NCBI RefSeq assembly: GCF_001638985.1
Contig: NW_017265135.1
Coordinates: 1,045,223-1,109,222 of the forward strand
DNA length: 64,000 nt
Source of the DNA: Phycomyces blakesleeanus NRRL 1555(-)
Lineage: Eukaryota > Mucoromycota > Mucoromycetes > Mucorales > Phycomycetaceae
Direction: 5' to 3'
A program made the position numbers and the translations under genes. This document shows positions 9,872 through 21,965 of the stretch, one piece after another. How positions within the stretch are numbered: the first letter of the stretch is position 1; each line of letters opens with the position of its first letter. The notes under the pieces were generated by a model. The model searched no databases, had not been told where the DNA came from, and worked only from the letters and a program-made list of their open reading frames with translations.

Positions 9872-10966
9872 CTGAAGAGAGAATGATATTATAGACAAAA
9901 GAAAAAGAAAAAAAAAGAAATAAAGAACAATAGAGAAAGAGAGAGAGAGAGAGATCAAGGGGAAGTTGAAGGGTGCTTTATAGAGAAAGCGAAATCTGTT
10001 CAAGAAACAGACATATAAATAGTACACATACACATACACATACGCACGCACACACACACACACATATTTATATATATATAATTGAAGAATTTTTTTACCA
10101 AGTGCGGGAGAACCCGTTCACTTAAATAACATATTCGATTGATCTCATAGTGTTTTGTTTTGTTTTGGTGAAATGAATGTGGGACAAGCAACGGTAGAGC
10201 TGTGTATTAAGATTGCATTTATTTTTATTCCAAATCTTGTTGGTTATTTTTTCTAATTTTGAATATATATTCTATATAATTAAATGATGATAATACTTCT
10301 TTTTATAGGTAATTTGAGTGTATTTCCCCTTTTATAGATATATAAAGACAAAATATAACTTTCGACACACCCACCCACACACACACACACATTAAGTTTG
10401 TTGTGTATTCAACTTGAATTTTTTGCTTATATTTATTTTAAAGATTATAATTTTTTTTTTTTAAAGAAAAAATCACAATCCTCTTTTGAAATATATATGT
10501 ATAAAAAAGTATCACAGTATGTGGTGGGAATTACACATTAAAGAAACATAAGAAAAAAAATCATTTTAATTTATTGTATTGTATTGTATTGAGTTTTATT
10601 TTATTTTTGCTTGAATGCACAAGAAAAAAAGAAAAGATGAATAGTAAAGAGAAAGATCGAGATGTACAGGCAAGAAATGATAAAGGAATAGATAAACGTG
10701 AATTTGAAGCAAGACGTAAAGAAGTATTTCCGTTCAAATGTGTAAAAAATAAAATAAAAAAGAATAAGAACAAGTGGGTTGAACAGAAAAAGAGAGAAAT
10801 GATTGTGATTTGTGTGATTTGTGTGATTTGTGTGATTTGTGTGATTTGTGATTTTGAAATGTGTGATAGTTTTCTTTTAAGAAAAAATCGCAAAAAAAAA
10901 GCTTTCTTTTACATATCTTTTCTACCTTTTTCTATCTATTTTTTTTTGGGGGGGATGGTTTTGGTT
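9872..10966. other. intergenic region between chitin deacetylase promoter and HMG-box gene 3' end
   Basis: This holds the upstream region of the deacetylase (minus strand) and the downstream region of the HMG-box gene. It contains a GA run at about 9931-9955, a CA run at about 10043-10063 and 10370-10391, and a five-copy 9-bp repeat (unit TGTGATTTG) at about 10804-10850. Overlapping open frames are repeat translations. Confidence 0.6.
10804..10850 (+). repeat. 9-bp tandem repeat (TGTGATTTG)n
   Basis: Five near-perfect copies of TGTGATTTG lie in noncoding DNA 3' of the HMG-box gene. Confidence 0.85.
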
Positions 10967-13240
10967 TTACTTTGTTCGTCGTCTTGCTTTTTTGTGCATG
11001 TCATTTCCATTGGCAATAATGTCCTGGTGGATCAATGGGAAGGACATGTCGTGCGTGCGAGGCAAGCAAAGGACAGGTGAGATACGTGAAGAGGTGGAGG
11101 ACGCAGAGGAAGACGGAGGCGTGGGGCAGTTGAGAAGAACGCTATTATTGGCTCGTTTTGGACAGTAGCGGTATTCTGGAAAGGCTTCCTTGTGCGCCTG
11201 TTTTTCTTGCTCGGCCAGATCATGCCATGGTTTCTTTTCTTTCTCCGTCAGGCGAGCCCAGCGTCTCGAAGCACGTCTAGATACAGAATTTACATAATTA
11301 AATAGACGGTTATTATTGATATTAATGTTATGTGGTGTAAAAGTAGTATAAGTTCAGATTACAATAAAAGTAATGTATATGTGTGTGTGTATTGACTTTC
11401 TTTCTTTCTTTATTTCTTTATTTCTTACTTTGAAATTTCTTCTGCGCGAAGGGTCGGGTCTTCGGTCTTCAAGGCCTGGCCATAATGGCATCGGAACTAA
11501 TTACAATCAAACACAAAATATATGTTTAATAATGGACAATGAATTGTGGACTTCTTTTGTTATATATGTATATTTAAAATAATAATAATAATAATAAAGG
11601 CTTACATGAATCCATGCATTTCTTGGGCGTTTGATGTGAGCATTTTTTGTCAGGAACATGCTCTGATCAAGACCAATTTGTGACTTATTCATTGCATGCA
11701 CAGTAAAAGACACTCGGTCAAAAGTGCCGTGCGGTTGGCGGAGATCTACGGCTGTCTCTATAATGTTATCCAGACGCGTGGGTAGAAGAAGAAGACGATC
11801 TTGTCTGTGGTTGAGATAATTGTTATTGTTATTGTTTTTGTTATTGTTATTGTTATTGTTATTGTGGTCAGGGGTGTTTGTCATGGTTGCAGTAACAGCA
11901 CGGGAAAGGTTTGGAGTAGCACTTTGGGTAGCACTATTATTGTTTGTAGCACTACTGACAGCACTTGCGGCAGCAGCCGAAGCAGCAGCCATGGTGGGAG
12001 ATGTGGGCAAAGGAATATGATTGAGTGGATCAATCAGACCTTGTTGCTGGTTCTGCTCCTGTTCTTGATATTGATATTGTTCTACAGCTGGTCTAGGTAA
12101 AATTGGCATCGATCGACGCGGGATGGGTATCTGGAGTGCGGGTATCTTGTTGGTTTGTGTAAATGATAATTTACCACAAGGTATCATATAATTATGCTGA
12201 TGCTGATGTTGATGTTGATGTTGATGTTGATGCTGATGCTGATGCTGATGCTGATTATGATTGTTATTGCTACTGTATTCTTCTTCTTTTTCTTCTTCTT
12301 TATCTTGTTTATACATTTGAAGTGTAGGCCGGGAATGGAGAATACCGGGGATTGTTGCCCGCCTGTCGCGCTTTGCCGTAGGAGGACAGACAAAAGAGGA
12401 GGGCAGTGAGAGCCGATGTCTTTCTTTCAGAGCTGGAAAAAAATCTGGACGAAAGGCAGACTCATACTCTTGCAGATGCATGCTGAGGAGTGGGACTGGT
12501 TCAAGAAAGGCCGGGAGTGGATGACTGGATGATGAGAGATGAGATTCGTCATCTGATGGATCTTCAGAGATGGTTGGTTTTGGTGAGGTTGGTGATGGAG
12601 AGCTTGTATCTATTGGTGTATTTGTGTTTTGTGTGTAGATGGAAGTAAGTTTTCTTTTGTTCTTGAATTCTGATGTGTTTTCATTTTGTCTTGTACAAGA
12701 TAGATAAAATGGGTGCAGCATAAAAATATATATATATTTATACAATTTAAATATATTTATATTTATATTTGTATTTGTATTTATATATTTGAATGTGTAT
12801 TTGTACAGATGATAATTTAAAGAAGTTATAGAATAAAGAAAGAGGCATGAACTTTTTATTTTATTTTAAAATAATAATAAAATTGTAATTGTTCTTATTT
12901 TCTATTAATTGCATATATATATTTATATTTATATATATTTTTATATGATTCTATAGGTTGATTTATTCATATATTTTGATTTGATTTGTTTTATTTATTT
13001 TGTATGTAAAGAAATATAGATATTATATATATTTTTTTAAATGATTTCAAGTGTGTAATAGTAATATTTTTTTTTCCTTTTTTTTAAAAAAAAAGATTAT
13101 TGTTCTTTACCCATTAATTCTAGCATCGGTGGTAGTTCGAACGGAGAAGCTGATAATGGTGGAGTAGAAAAGGCTGTTGAGTAATGTTTTGGAGAGAAGG
13201 CAGGAGGCATGCTGACAAAAACGGGTGACATCAAAGGCAT
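10967..13240 (-). CDS. HMG-box transcription factor (MATA/Ste11-like class), four exons
   Basis: Proposed exons are 13240-13111, 12669-11606, 11496-11429 and 11276-10967, all phase-consistent, giving about 523 residues. The HMG box is split by two introns: it starts IKRPRNAWIH at the end of exon 2, continues FRCHYGQALKTEDPTLRAEE in exon 3 and ends with RRWARLTEKEKKPW and AFPEYRYCPKR in exon 4 (about residues 388-460). This is the sequence-specific MATA_HMG type, which includes fungal mating and development regulators such as Ste11 and Rfg1. The N-terminal part is low complexity: Ser/Pro-rich, a long (Gln-His)n run at about 12190-12260, an Ala-rich run, and an Asn run. The first intron join is the least certain. 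The target genes are unknown. It lies between two chitin deacetylase genes, but nothing shows that it regulates them. Confidence 0.82.
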
Positions 13241-13882
13241 CGTAGCTAATTATTACTACTAGTACTACTATTCGTTTTCTTTATAGTTATCTATATACCT
13301 AGAGTTAATTTGTAAAGGAAGAGGGGAGAAGTATAGATACTATGAATTTGATATATAAAATGTATGTATGTATGTATGTATGTATGTATGTATGTATATA
13401 TGTATGTATGTAGATATTGATAATATATGAATAATATATAGATAATAAAATATATGGATAATAATATAAGGAAAAAAAATAGAAGAAGAAAGAAAGAAAG
13501 AAAGAAAGAAAGTAAAAATAATAATAATAGAATGTCAAGCAAAAAAGCAAGGCACAGACGCGAAAACCAGTCAAAAAGGAAGAGAAGTGTAGTAGAAGGG
13601 GAAATAAGAAAAAAAAAAAAAAAAGGCAAAAATGGAAGACCCATCAAACATGGTCTTTTTGGACTGGGCTCACAACTGGCATTAAAATATCAATTTTAAT
13701 AATAATTTTCTTTTGTGCTATGGTCAATTCAATTGATATTGCCACACACAACTCACAGCTCACAACTCACAACGCACAACGCACAACGCACAACGCACAA
13801 TGCACGTACTAGAGTGTCACTTCTTTAACCAAGTCCGCCCACAAACCATTTTTATACTCAAAATTATGTGTATATATACAAA

Positions 13883-13921
13883 AAGAGGTAAAGAGGTAAA
13901 GAGGTAAAGAGGTAAAGAGGT
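13883..13921 (+). repeat. 8-bp tandem repeat (AGAGGTAA)n
   Basis: Almost five perfect copies lie in noncoding DNA upstream of the HMG-box gene, followed by decayed copies. Confidence 0.8.
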
Positions 13922-16400
13922 AGATAGGTAGAGAGACAAAGCGTTCGCCATCTATTGTTAAAACATATTTTTTTCTTTGTGTTTCAACAATCTTTCAATC
14001 GATTGATTATTCTTATCCACCTCCCCTTTATATCTTTTGTAATCCGGCCCCTTGTTATATATATAAATATATTCCAACTCACTTGTGTCACTCTCCGCTC
14101 ATCAAACAATGAGCGAGTGAAAACAACTCAAACATTTACACTGTCAAACACCCCCTCTCTCTTTCTCTCTCTTTCACCTCTCCTCTTCTTCTTCCTTTCC
14201 ACCCCCAAACCCAGGCAATATAGTACTAAAGCTTATTTTATTTTGGATTTCCGCCACATTTTCTTTTAATTCTCTTATTGTCGTTATGCTATTATATTTG
14301 GGTGTGTGAGAGAGAAGTTCTTGCAAGTATCAAATAAAACAAAAAACATATCATATATGTATATATAATTATATGTATGTGTGATGCTCTTGTTTAATGC
14401 CTTGACCTGTCACCACATGAATAACAATCTTTGAGTGTCAAACATCAATTCCTTATGACACAACTCCTGCATCCCAGCCTTTTTTTTTAAAAAAAAAACC
14501 CTTATCCTGCCCTCTTTTCTTTCTTTCTCTTTCTCCCCTGCGGCTGTATGTATGTGTAGGTGTGTGTAGCTCATTATTCCTCTCAATCCTGGCGTCATCT
14601 CTTTCTAGTGATACAACATACCACAGACACATCAACATGCGTACTGATTGTAAAGCGTTTCAGGTTATAAGAATTGATAAAAGAAATGTTTGTAGAATTT
14701 GTTTTGGATTCATTATATAATGAATTATGGCTAGTACTAACAGCCTAACATTAAGCTTATTTCTGGGTATAGTAATTGAAAGCTCGAATAAAATCCATAG
14801 TATTAATGATAAGCAATTATCAAGTACAAATATCAGCTATCCTACAGCACATAGCGTTTCTATCTAACTGGACTAGTCTGTGATGACCTATCCGGGACGA
14901 TGTCTTTCTTAAATCCTTTAGGTCAAAATGATGTATCCTAAAAAAAATACAATATATTCAATTAATAGTCCTTTGCACACTACATTTAGACTTGGTCAAT
15001 AGCAAGTTATGTAGAAGATTATAAGGAGTTTTTGGCATTTAATTGTGATACAATCTTGGATTTTTTTTTACTATTCATTGACCTTCTTACGCGGATCATG
15101 TATTTCTTTTTCTTTCATCTACTTGTATTACCATAAAGTAGGCCAATCTTTGCCATTGAGAAAAATTAGAACCAAAGCTGTTTACCCTTTCCTCCAAAGA
15201 TATTGAGTCATGTAATGCTGTACTTAGTATTCACGTTGTCAGTAGGTTCATATTATACCCTTCTTTTTCGTACCGAGCGTAAGTTAATCATCATGGGGGT
15301 TTTTTTTTGGGATCCAGGTTACAGTGTATCTTACATGCCAGTTAAATTATGGATTGTATGCTATGATTGAAATTTATTCAATCACTATACCCCAAGACAT
15401 GTATAATCCCCGTAGATATATCAGTAGCTGTGAAGATTTGGTGCCCTTTAACGAATTCCACAAAAACTATTGTAAAAAAAATTACACAAGGAATCAGTAA
15501 TTCTGTTTTCAAAGAATAATTTAACACAAGCAAAAACCGCAAACAGCTATACCCTTTCATCGTCAAAAATTAGAATGAAAAGGAGGAAATGTCCTTAGCC
15601 AAGCTTAAAGAAGCATTTAAGCTTTGAAAGCTATCAGACCCCTCAACATGACACAACAATTGAGAACGGAGTAGGAACAATAAAGCACAAAAAATATAGA
15701 ATCCAAGTCCGAGAAAAGTTTAGCTTAGCTTTTAGAAAAAAAAAAGGCTTTCGAAAAATGGTGAGATCCATACAGATCCTACTCTTCTCCTGAACAAGTG
15801 CAAGTGCTCTTAGATAGTGTTGAGAGAGCCGCTCAGCATTATATCAAGAGGTACAAGGATGACGAATAAAAAGAAGAAGAAAAACGCCTGCCTGCTCGGA
15901 GACAACGAACCAAAATGACAATAGGAACTCAAGACTGAGCATACCTATTTTCTATGCGACTTCTTCAGCAAGACTCCAGAAACAATGCTTTGCTGATCAA
16001 GGGATGCGTTGATTGAGATGATTCGTGATATCAGCTCAATCACTGTGCTGTCATACACCCTTGCGTACCTTGCTCTGGATAATTTCTTGACACTCAAGAA
16101 ATGAATCTGCTGCAAAACAAGAAGTAACTGGCAAACTTGGAGTAAAGATCCAATATTCTGAACTGTCTAAATTAAAGAATACTTTTTTTTTCTCCAAAAG
16201 AAGTAAGAAAATGTCTGCAGTTTAAAAATGAGCTTTGTCTGAAAATAAAATTGAGAACGTCCCAAAATTTGTATAAAAATATGGTATTGTTTAAGCATCA
16301 TGTGACAAGAAGCACAATATTGTACAGATTTGCAACATTTGATCTATTGAACTGTTGCAGGCAAAAACAGTTATATAAATATAAATTGAATATGAATCTG

Positions 16401-16546
16401 GTTGCCACGGTAACAAAATATTGCCAGTGCAAAAAATTGCTACCATGGTAACAGACTATTGTCATGGTAACAAACTATTACATAGCAACACATTATTGTC
16501 ATGGTAACAGATTATCGCCATAGTAACATATTATTGTCATGGTAAC
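16401..16546. promoter_or_regulatory. eight-copy 19-bp array of RFX X-box-like palindromes
   Basis: Motif starts lie at 16401, 16420, 16439, 16458, 16477, 16495, 16514 and 16533, so the period is 19 bp apart from one 18-bp step where copy five has lost a base. The first copy is GTTGCCACGGTAAC; others read ATTGTCATGGTAAC (three times), GCTACCATGGTAAC and ATCGCCATAGTAAC. The form GTNRCC-NN-RGYAAC is the X-box bound by RFX-type winged-helix factors (Crt1/Rfx1 in yeast). Copy two is degenerate. The array lies 2.5 kb upstream of the second chitin deacetylase and 3.2 kb upstream of the HMG-box gene. Its regulatory role is inferred. Confidence 0.5.
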
Positions 16547-19039
16547 AAGTATGAACACTTTGTTTCCAATTGTAATATATTGTATTTCGTTGTATTTTAC
16601 GGTATGACCAAGTTAATTAACCAGAAAGAACAAAGGGATATACGTATATATTTAGAGAGTGAGAGAAAAATTAAACAAAAGAGGGGGCAGGGGAAAGAAG
16701 ATCTGTTTTGCTCCGTTTTGTTGATGATCGAATCACACGCTAAAGCTCATATCGCTCGGGAGTCCCGGAGATTGACCCAGTACCTTGATGTGACACGTAC
16801 ACACATTTATATAAACATCAATGGTTTTGTCCTCTCTTTCATTTATTTTATTTTATTCTTCTATACAATAATAGTAACAGTAATAGTAATAGACCGCGTT
16901 TCAAATATGCACCTCACGACTACTTTAAATAATACAAATACTAATAATAATGGTTTTGTACCTGTTCATTTTATTTATTTATTTATTTATCTTTTTAACG
17001 TTTCTGTTTCTGTTATTGTTACTGTTACTGTCTTTGTGTGGAAATTACATCAATCATACTTTACCTCATCCATAGCCGATTTTTTTTTGTTCTTCTTTCT
17101 TTATGACTTCTGATTTCTCCCCTCCCAACCAACCTGACTAAACTTTTTTTTATTCTTTTATTTTATATAAAAAGAATAAAAATACACGCTTAGCATATTT
17201 ATAGCTTTTTTTTTTGTTTTGTTTTAGACGACCGCCATTTTGTGCCTCCCTCTTTCTTTTTATTTTTTTACTTTGTTACCTTTGTGAGCTATCTTGCACA
17301 TGGTTTTCCTATTTTAGTATTCTCTGTATGTTCCACCCAGGATACTGTTCTTTTCAGATTTTTTTTTTTGATTCTTGATTTTTCAGCCTCCTGTTTATAA
17401 TAGTATATATATAAATTCTCGCCTAGAGAAGTCGCAGCTCTTAAAATCCAGCACATGCGCCATCAAATAACAAATAACAACGAACAACGAACAAATAATT
17501 AAGAATTAAAAATTAAAAATTAAAAATTAAACAATTGGATTTTTTTTTAGGGTTTTTAAACCTTCACATTTTTCTCTATTTATTTTCTCTTCTTTTTATA
17601 AAAACAAAAAGGTGACTGTAAAATAGCTTATATCGAATAAATATTTTTTTCTTATTTTTTTTTTAAAAAAAAAGGAAACGCAAGCGGCTTAAACTATATG
17701 CCTCTATTAGATATCAACACATTAACATGCTTACATGCATATTTATGTATCTATATGCTTGTATATCGTTTTCAGTTTGTTGAATCGGAGCCATTCAAAT
17801 ATACAAAATATTGCAGCCTCAATATGTTTCTTTGTTTTTGATTATATATATAAATATATAAAATATTTCTAAGCGAGTTTGTCATTTATAAAAAAAAGTA
17901 AAGATATATGTTTCGTCATTTCATTTATATATATACATGTACGTTTGTTTATTTCTGGGTATAAATACATATAAATCAATAAAAATGGTAAAATACAAAA
18001 ATAAGAAAAGAATATATCCTAGTTTGGGTATTAAAAAAAGAAACAAGTACCAACTCAACTCTATAGGAATATATATACATATATATATATATATACATAT
18101 ATATATATGTACAAAAGAAAACTAAAAATACAAAGTTAAATATTTTACCCACGAAAGGAAACATAAAGTATGAATAGTATAAATACTTAAATATCTAATG
18201 GGTTATTGTGTAGAATCCAGAAATAAGCACCCCTAATTATTACGTCTTTTTTAAATGTATGCTTTCTAGAAATCTACTTGTCTACTTGTTTTTACTTAAA
18301 GTGATAATAAAGGGAATGAATTGATGCTTTGTATGTAGCTCTATTTAACCCGTCAACCTATATACATAAATAATACTTATTTGAATTCAAAAATAGATAA
18401 ATTATCAATGACTAAGCTTGGGTCTATTTTATGCTTATCTTATGTTTATGTTTATATCATTCATTAACTCTCAGTAAAAAAAATGGGTTTTTTTGTTCTC
18501 CTTTTTTTGTCCGTTTTATCCCACTGTACTGACCAATATTCCAGTATATATTATTTCTGTAAATATCTTTGGCGGTTAAACTCATAGACAATAGCCGGAG
18601 AAAACACAGACACACAGACACATACACAAACAAACAACATGTATATGTATATAATAAATTGAAACAGAAATAGAATATGAAAACTATTATTATTATACAC
18701 TTATAGAAAATAAAATAAAAAAAAAAGCCATCTTCACGTCCGATTACTTAAAAGCTACACGACAGATTGAATACAAAAAAGTATAAAAAAGTATTATAAA
18801 TATCATATTCTCTATAGTATAATATAATAAAAAGCTATAAAAAGGATATCCTCTTATCTGTCTTGTAACAAAAATAATATATATATATATATATATATAT
18901 TCATCGTTTAGCTACCTTTCTTTTCTAATTTCTATATTTCTATATTTTCATACTTTTTCTTCTTCTTGTTGATTTACTATACATATAAATACTTATACAT
19001 ATTCATACATACATACACACTCGTATATATATATATATC

Positions 19040-20419
19040 ATGCAACTCGCAATTATTGGTGCCATGGTACTTGCTACTGGCTCATTTGTCTCGGCAGCAA
19101 CCCCAACATCATCTGGAATTCTGGCTGTCGCTTCTCCTACTTGGCTGCCTGATTTCCCCAAGCCTTCAAACGTCCTCAGCGGCTATCCAACCGGTCCTCT
19201 AGACACAACTTCAACACTCTCCCATGACTCGCTTGATCTCACAGTCTATCCTGAACCCTGGACATCTCCATCGACAACCCATGCCGAAGTGCAGGCTGTC
19301 TTCAATGCAATCGACTGGGACCATGTGCCGGCCGCATCAACCCACAAGGCAAAGTCAAACGGTGATCTTGATTTTGCAGGCTACGACGAAAACACTGATC
19401 CATACTGCTGGTGGTCTGACACCAACTGTGTCGATCCAAAGGTCACATATCTGCCAAGTGACATCTCTTACTGCCCCAACGCTGGCGACTGGGGCCTGAC
19501 CTACGACGACGGTCCGTTCAACCCAACCGGAAACTCAGCCGTTGACAAGTACGCCGAGCCAAATCTCTACAACTTCCTGGCCACCACAAACCAAAAGTCG
19601 ACCTTGTTCTACATTGGTTCCAATGTTGCAACTTTCCCAGCTGCCGCCCAGCGTGCCCTCAACGATGGTCATGTTCTGTGCGTTCACACCTGGTCCCATC
19701 CCCAGATGACCTCCCAGTCCAATATCCAGGTCGTTGCCGAACTTTACTGGACTCTGCGTGCCATCAAGGAGGCAACCGGTATTACTTCTCGCTGCTGGCG
19801 CCCTCCATATGGTGATGTCGACGATCGTGTACGCGCAATTGCCTGGCAAATGGGCTTGCGCACCATTCTCTGGGACGAAGACACCAACGACTGGGACATG
19901 CCCGGAGAAGGTGGAGGAAACCTGGCTCCCAGTAAGGTCGACAGTTACTTCCAAGGCTGGATCGATGCTCGAAACAGCGGCAAGGACAACAAGCGTGGTC
20001 ACATTGTTCTCGAACATGAATTGAACAACTCTACTGTTTCCATGACCGAGAAGTGGCTTCCTAAGCTCCAGCAAGTATTCAACGTCGTCTCGGTTCACGC
20101 TTGCATGAACATTTCGCAGCCTTACTGGGAAGAAAACTGGGTCTACCCCACCGAAGCCAACAATATCACTACTTCTACTCCTGTTTCTGCTTCATCTGCT
20201 GCTTCTCAATCATTTTCAGCTACTCCCGTCCTGTCTCTTGCTCCTTCTGCTGTATCCTCTGCATCATCCTCTGCTGCTGACTCGTCCGACAAACAGTCAG
20301 ATTCCGCTTCCTCAGCTGAAGGTCTCAAGAGTGCTTCCACTGACAGTGGAGCGTCTAATCTGTTTGTTTCTGGGTCCATTACTCTTGTTGCTATTGCCAC
20401 AGCTCTTTGGCTGTCTTAA
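19040..20419 (+). CDS. chitin deacetylase, GPI-anchored (NodB family), intronless
   Basis: This single-exon gene of 459 codons is a paralogue of the gene at 8161-9871 and performs the same reaction: zinc-dependent removal of acetyl groups from wall chitin. A signal peptide (MQLAIIGAMVLATGSFVSA) is followed by an N-terminal extension with conserved Cys-Trp-Trp, then the NodB domain: TYDDGP (about 154-159), HTWSHP (216-221), RPPYGD (about 254-259), WDEDTNDW, and HIVLEHE (about 321-327). A Ser/Ala-rich tail ends in a hydrophobic segment (FVSGSITLVAIATALWLS), suggesting GPI attachment. The coding sequence is clearly richer in G+C than its surroundings and lacks both introns of its paralogue. A TA run lies directly before the ATG and an AATAAAG signal near 20547. 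Confidence 0.95.
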   Translation: MQLAIIGAMVLATGSFVSAATPTSSGILAVASPTWLPDFPKPSNVLSGYPTGPLDTTSTLSHDSLDLTVYPEPWTSPSTTHAEVQAVFNAIDWDHVPAASTHKAKSNGDLDFAGYDENTDPYCWWSDTNCVDPKVTYLPSDISYCPNAGDWGLTYDDGPFNPTGNSAVDKYAEPNLYNFLATTNQKSTLFYIGSNVATFPAAAQRALNDGHVLCVHTWSHPQMTSQSNIQVVAELYWTLRAIKEATGITSRCWRPPYGDVDDRVRAIAWQMGLRTILWDEDTNDWDMPGEGGGNLAPSKVDSYFQGWIDARNSGKDNKRGHIVLEHELNNSTVSMTEKWLPKLQQVFNVVSVHACMNISQPYWEENWVYPTEANNITTSTPVSASSAASQSFSATPVLSLAPSAVSSASSSAADSSDKQSDSASSAEGLKSASTDSGASNLFVSGSITLVAIATALWLS

Positions 20420-21965
20420 GATCTGTAGTTTTCATAACAGCTCTAATCTTTTAAACCACAATAATATATATATATAAATATATATAAAATTATATCTTTC
20501 TTTCTTTTTTCTTTTGGTTTCTTCCAACCATAATTGCCATTATAAAATAAAGAATTTAATTCAACGTATATGTCTGTCTGTCTGTCTGTATTTACACACA
20601 CTGTTTGATTTTTTTTGCTGAGCTCTTTACACGCTACACATACAGATGTTTACGTTTTTAAATATATATCTTTGCGCAGCGCAGCGTATATTATATACTA
20701 TTTGTTTATTTTGAATTGAATGACTAAAATATTATAGCTAAATAGATAGAAAGCTTATAGACATAGTTATATTTTGAATGCCGTATTTGAAATAATGTTC
20801 TTCCTTTATTTTATTTTCTTTTCTTTTTGATGTGCTTGTAAGTGGTTTACCCAGAGTAATGTACAGATGTCATTTTTGTACTTCTCCCAGAGTTACTCAG
20901 CTTTTGTGGTCCTGTACAACCCGCGGTATCGTTACACAGCTGTTTCTATTTATTTCTCGCTTTCTCTCTTTTCTTTTCTTTTTGTGTTACAAGCATGACA
21001 ATACCTTCTTTATTTCTTTTCTTCTTTTTATATATAAAATATATTTATATATTCTTTATATTTTTACCTGCCAAACTATGAGATGATAAATTACTGTATG
21101 TATATTTGTCGTGAATGTTTTTATTTTATTTTATTTATTTATTTATTGTTTACTCCTTTTTTTTGTTTACTAATTTTAATATTATTTTAAAGCAGCTCTT
21201 ATAATTGTGTATGCGTAAATGATTTGACGGGATATCTTGATCATCATCATCATCATACTTATAAGTATATGTGTATGTATTCTCCTATTCTCCTTCTACA
21301 GACCCACGGCATAGGCACACATCTATCTGCACAGGTGTGTATGTGTGTAAGAAATCTATAGAGAGATAGGCAGAGAATATAAATTCAGGCTAAACCCGAG
21401 CATTACTTGCTTTTATGGCAATATAAATAGTCTTTTTAAAGTAGAAATATTTTTTTTTTAGATATATATATATATATATATATTTAGCATTTTATAGACA
21501 GGATTGTTCCCGGGCATGGTAAACTATTAACCAAAAAAATAAATAAATTATATTGGGTTTGGAAATACAGATTCTATTGTGTGTGAAAATAGTAAATTAT
21601 ATACGTAGATTCCATTCTATAGATTTATAATCACACATATATACAATCTACCTATATTTCAAATATTATATATTTATAAGAGCATTAATTATATTCCTCT
21701 TGATCAACATAAAAACAAAAATAAATTAATAAATGAAATGAGTGTGATTTTGGTTTGTGGTTTTATATAAACCTGGAATCAAATATATTCAAACGTAACA
21801 TTATGAAAAGGAAGAAAGAGAGAAGAACAAAAGAGGGTTTAACTTTCTTCAATTGGCTTCAATTGGTTTCAATTGGACTGAACCGAGTGTAATTGGAATT
21901 GGAATTTGGATTGGAATGGATTTGGAATGGATTTGAGTGTTCATATGCCTGTCTTTTCTTTTTTT
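20420..21965. other. noncoding stretch
   Basis: There is no supported gene. It holds TA-rich microsatellites, a (TCTG) run at about 20570-20588 and a TCA run near 21241-21256. The open frame at 20832-21086 is hydrophobic AT-rich reading without recognisable features. Confidence 0.55.

Larger units (their letters stand above)
13241..19039. other. 5.8-kb noncoding region between HMG-box gene and second chitin deacetylase
   Basis: This is the longest gene-free stretch and serves as the shared upstream region of two divergent genes. It contains microsatellites (ATGT about 13360-13413; 7-bp CGCACAA about 13772-13804; 8-bp AGAGGTAA about 13883-13921), T/A palindromes at about 13078, 14480 and 17656, the X-box-like array at 16401-16546, and a fragment at about 15945-16100 that reads as a short decayed protein sequence on the plus strand with one internal stop. 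Other open frames are low complexity. Confidence 0.6.

Noticed and set aside
10574..11080. 168-codon plus-strand frame
   Set aside because: It overlaps the HMG-box 3' exon on the other strand and contains the 9-bp noncoding repeat; composition is low complexity.
16401..16546. CRISPR-like array
   Set aside because: The repeats abut with no unique spacers and the genome is eukaryotic; it is a tandem array of palindromic sites.
16580..17113. 177-codon plus-strand frame in the long intergenic region
   Set aside because: It is dominated by AT-rich hydrophobic and repeat translation, with no domain or motif.
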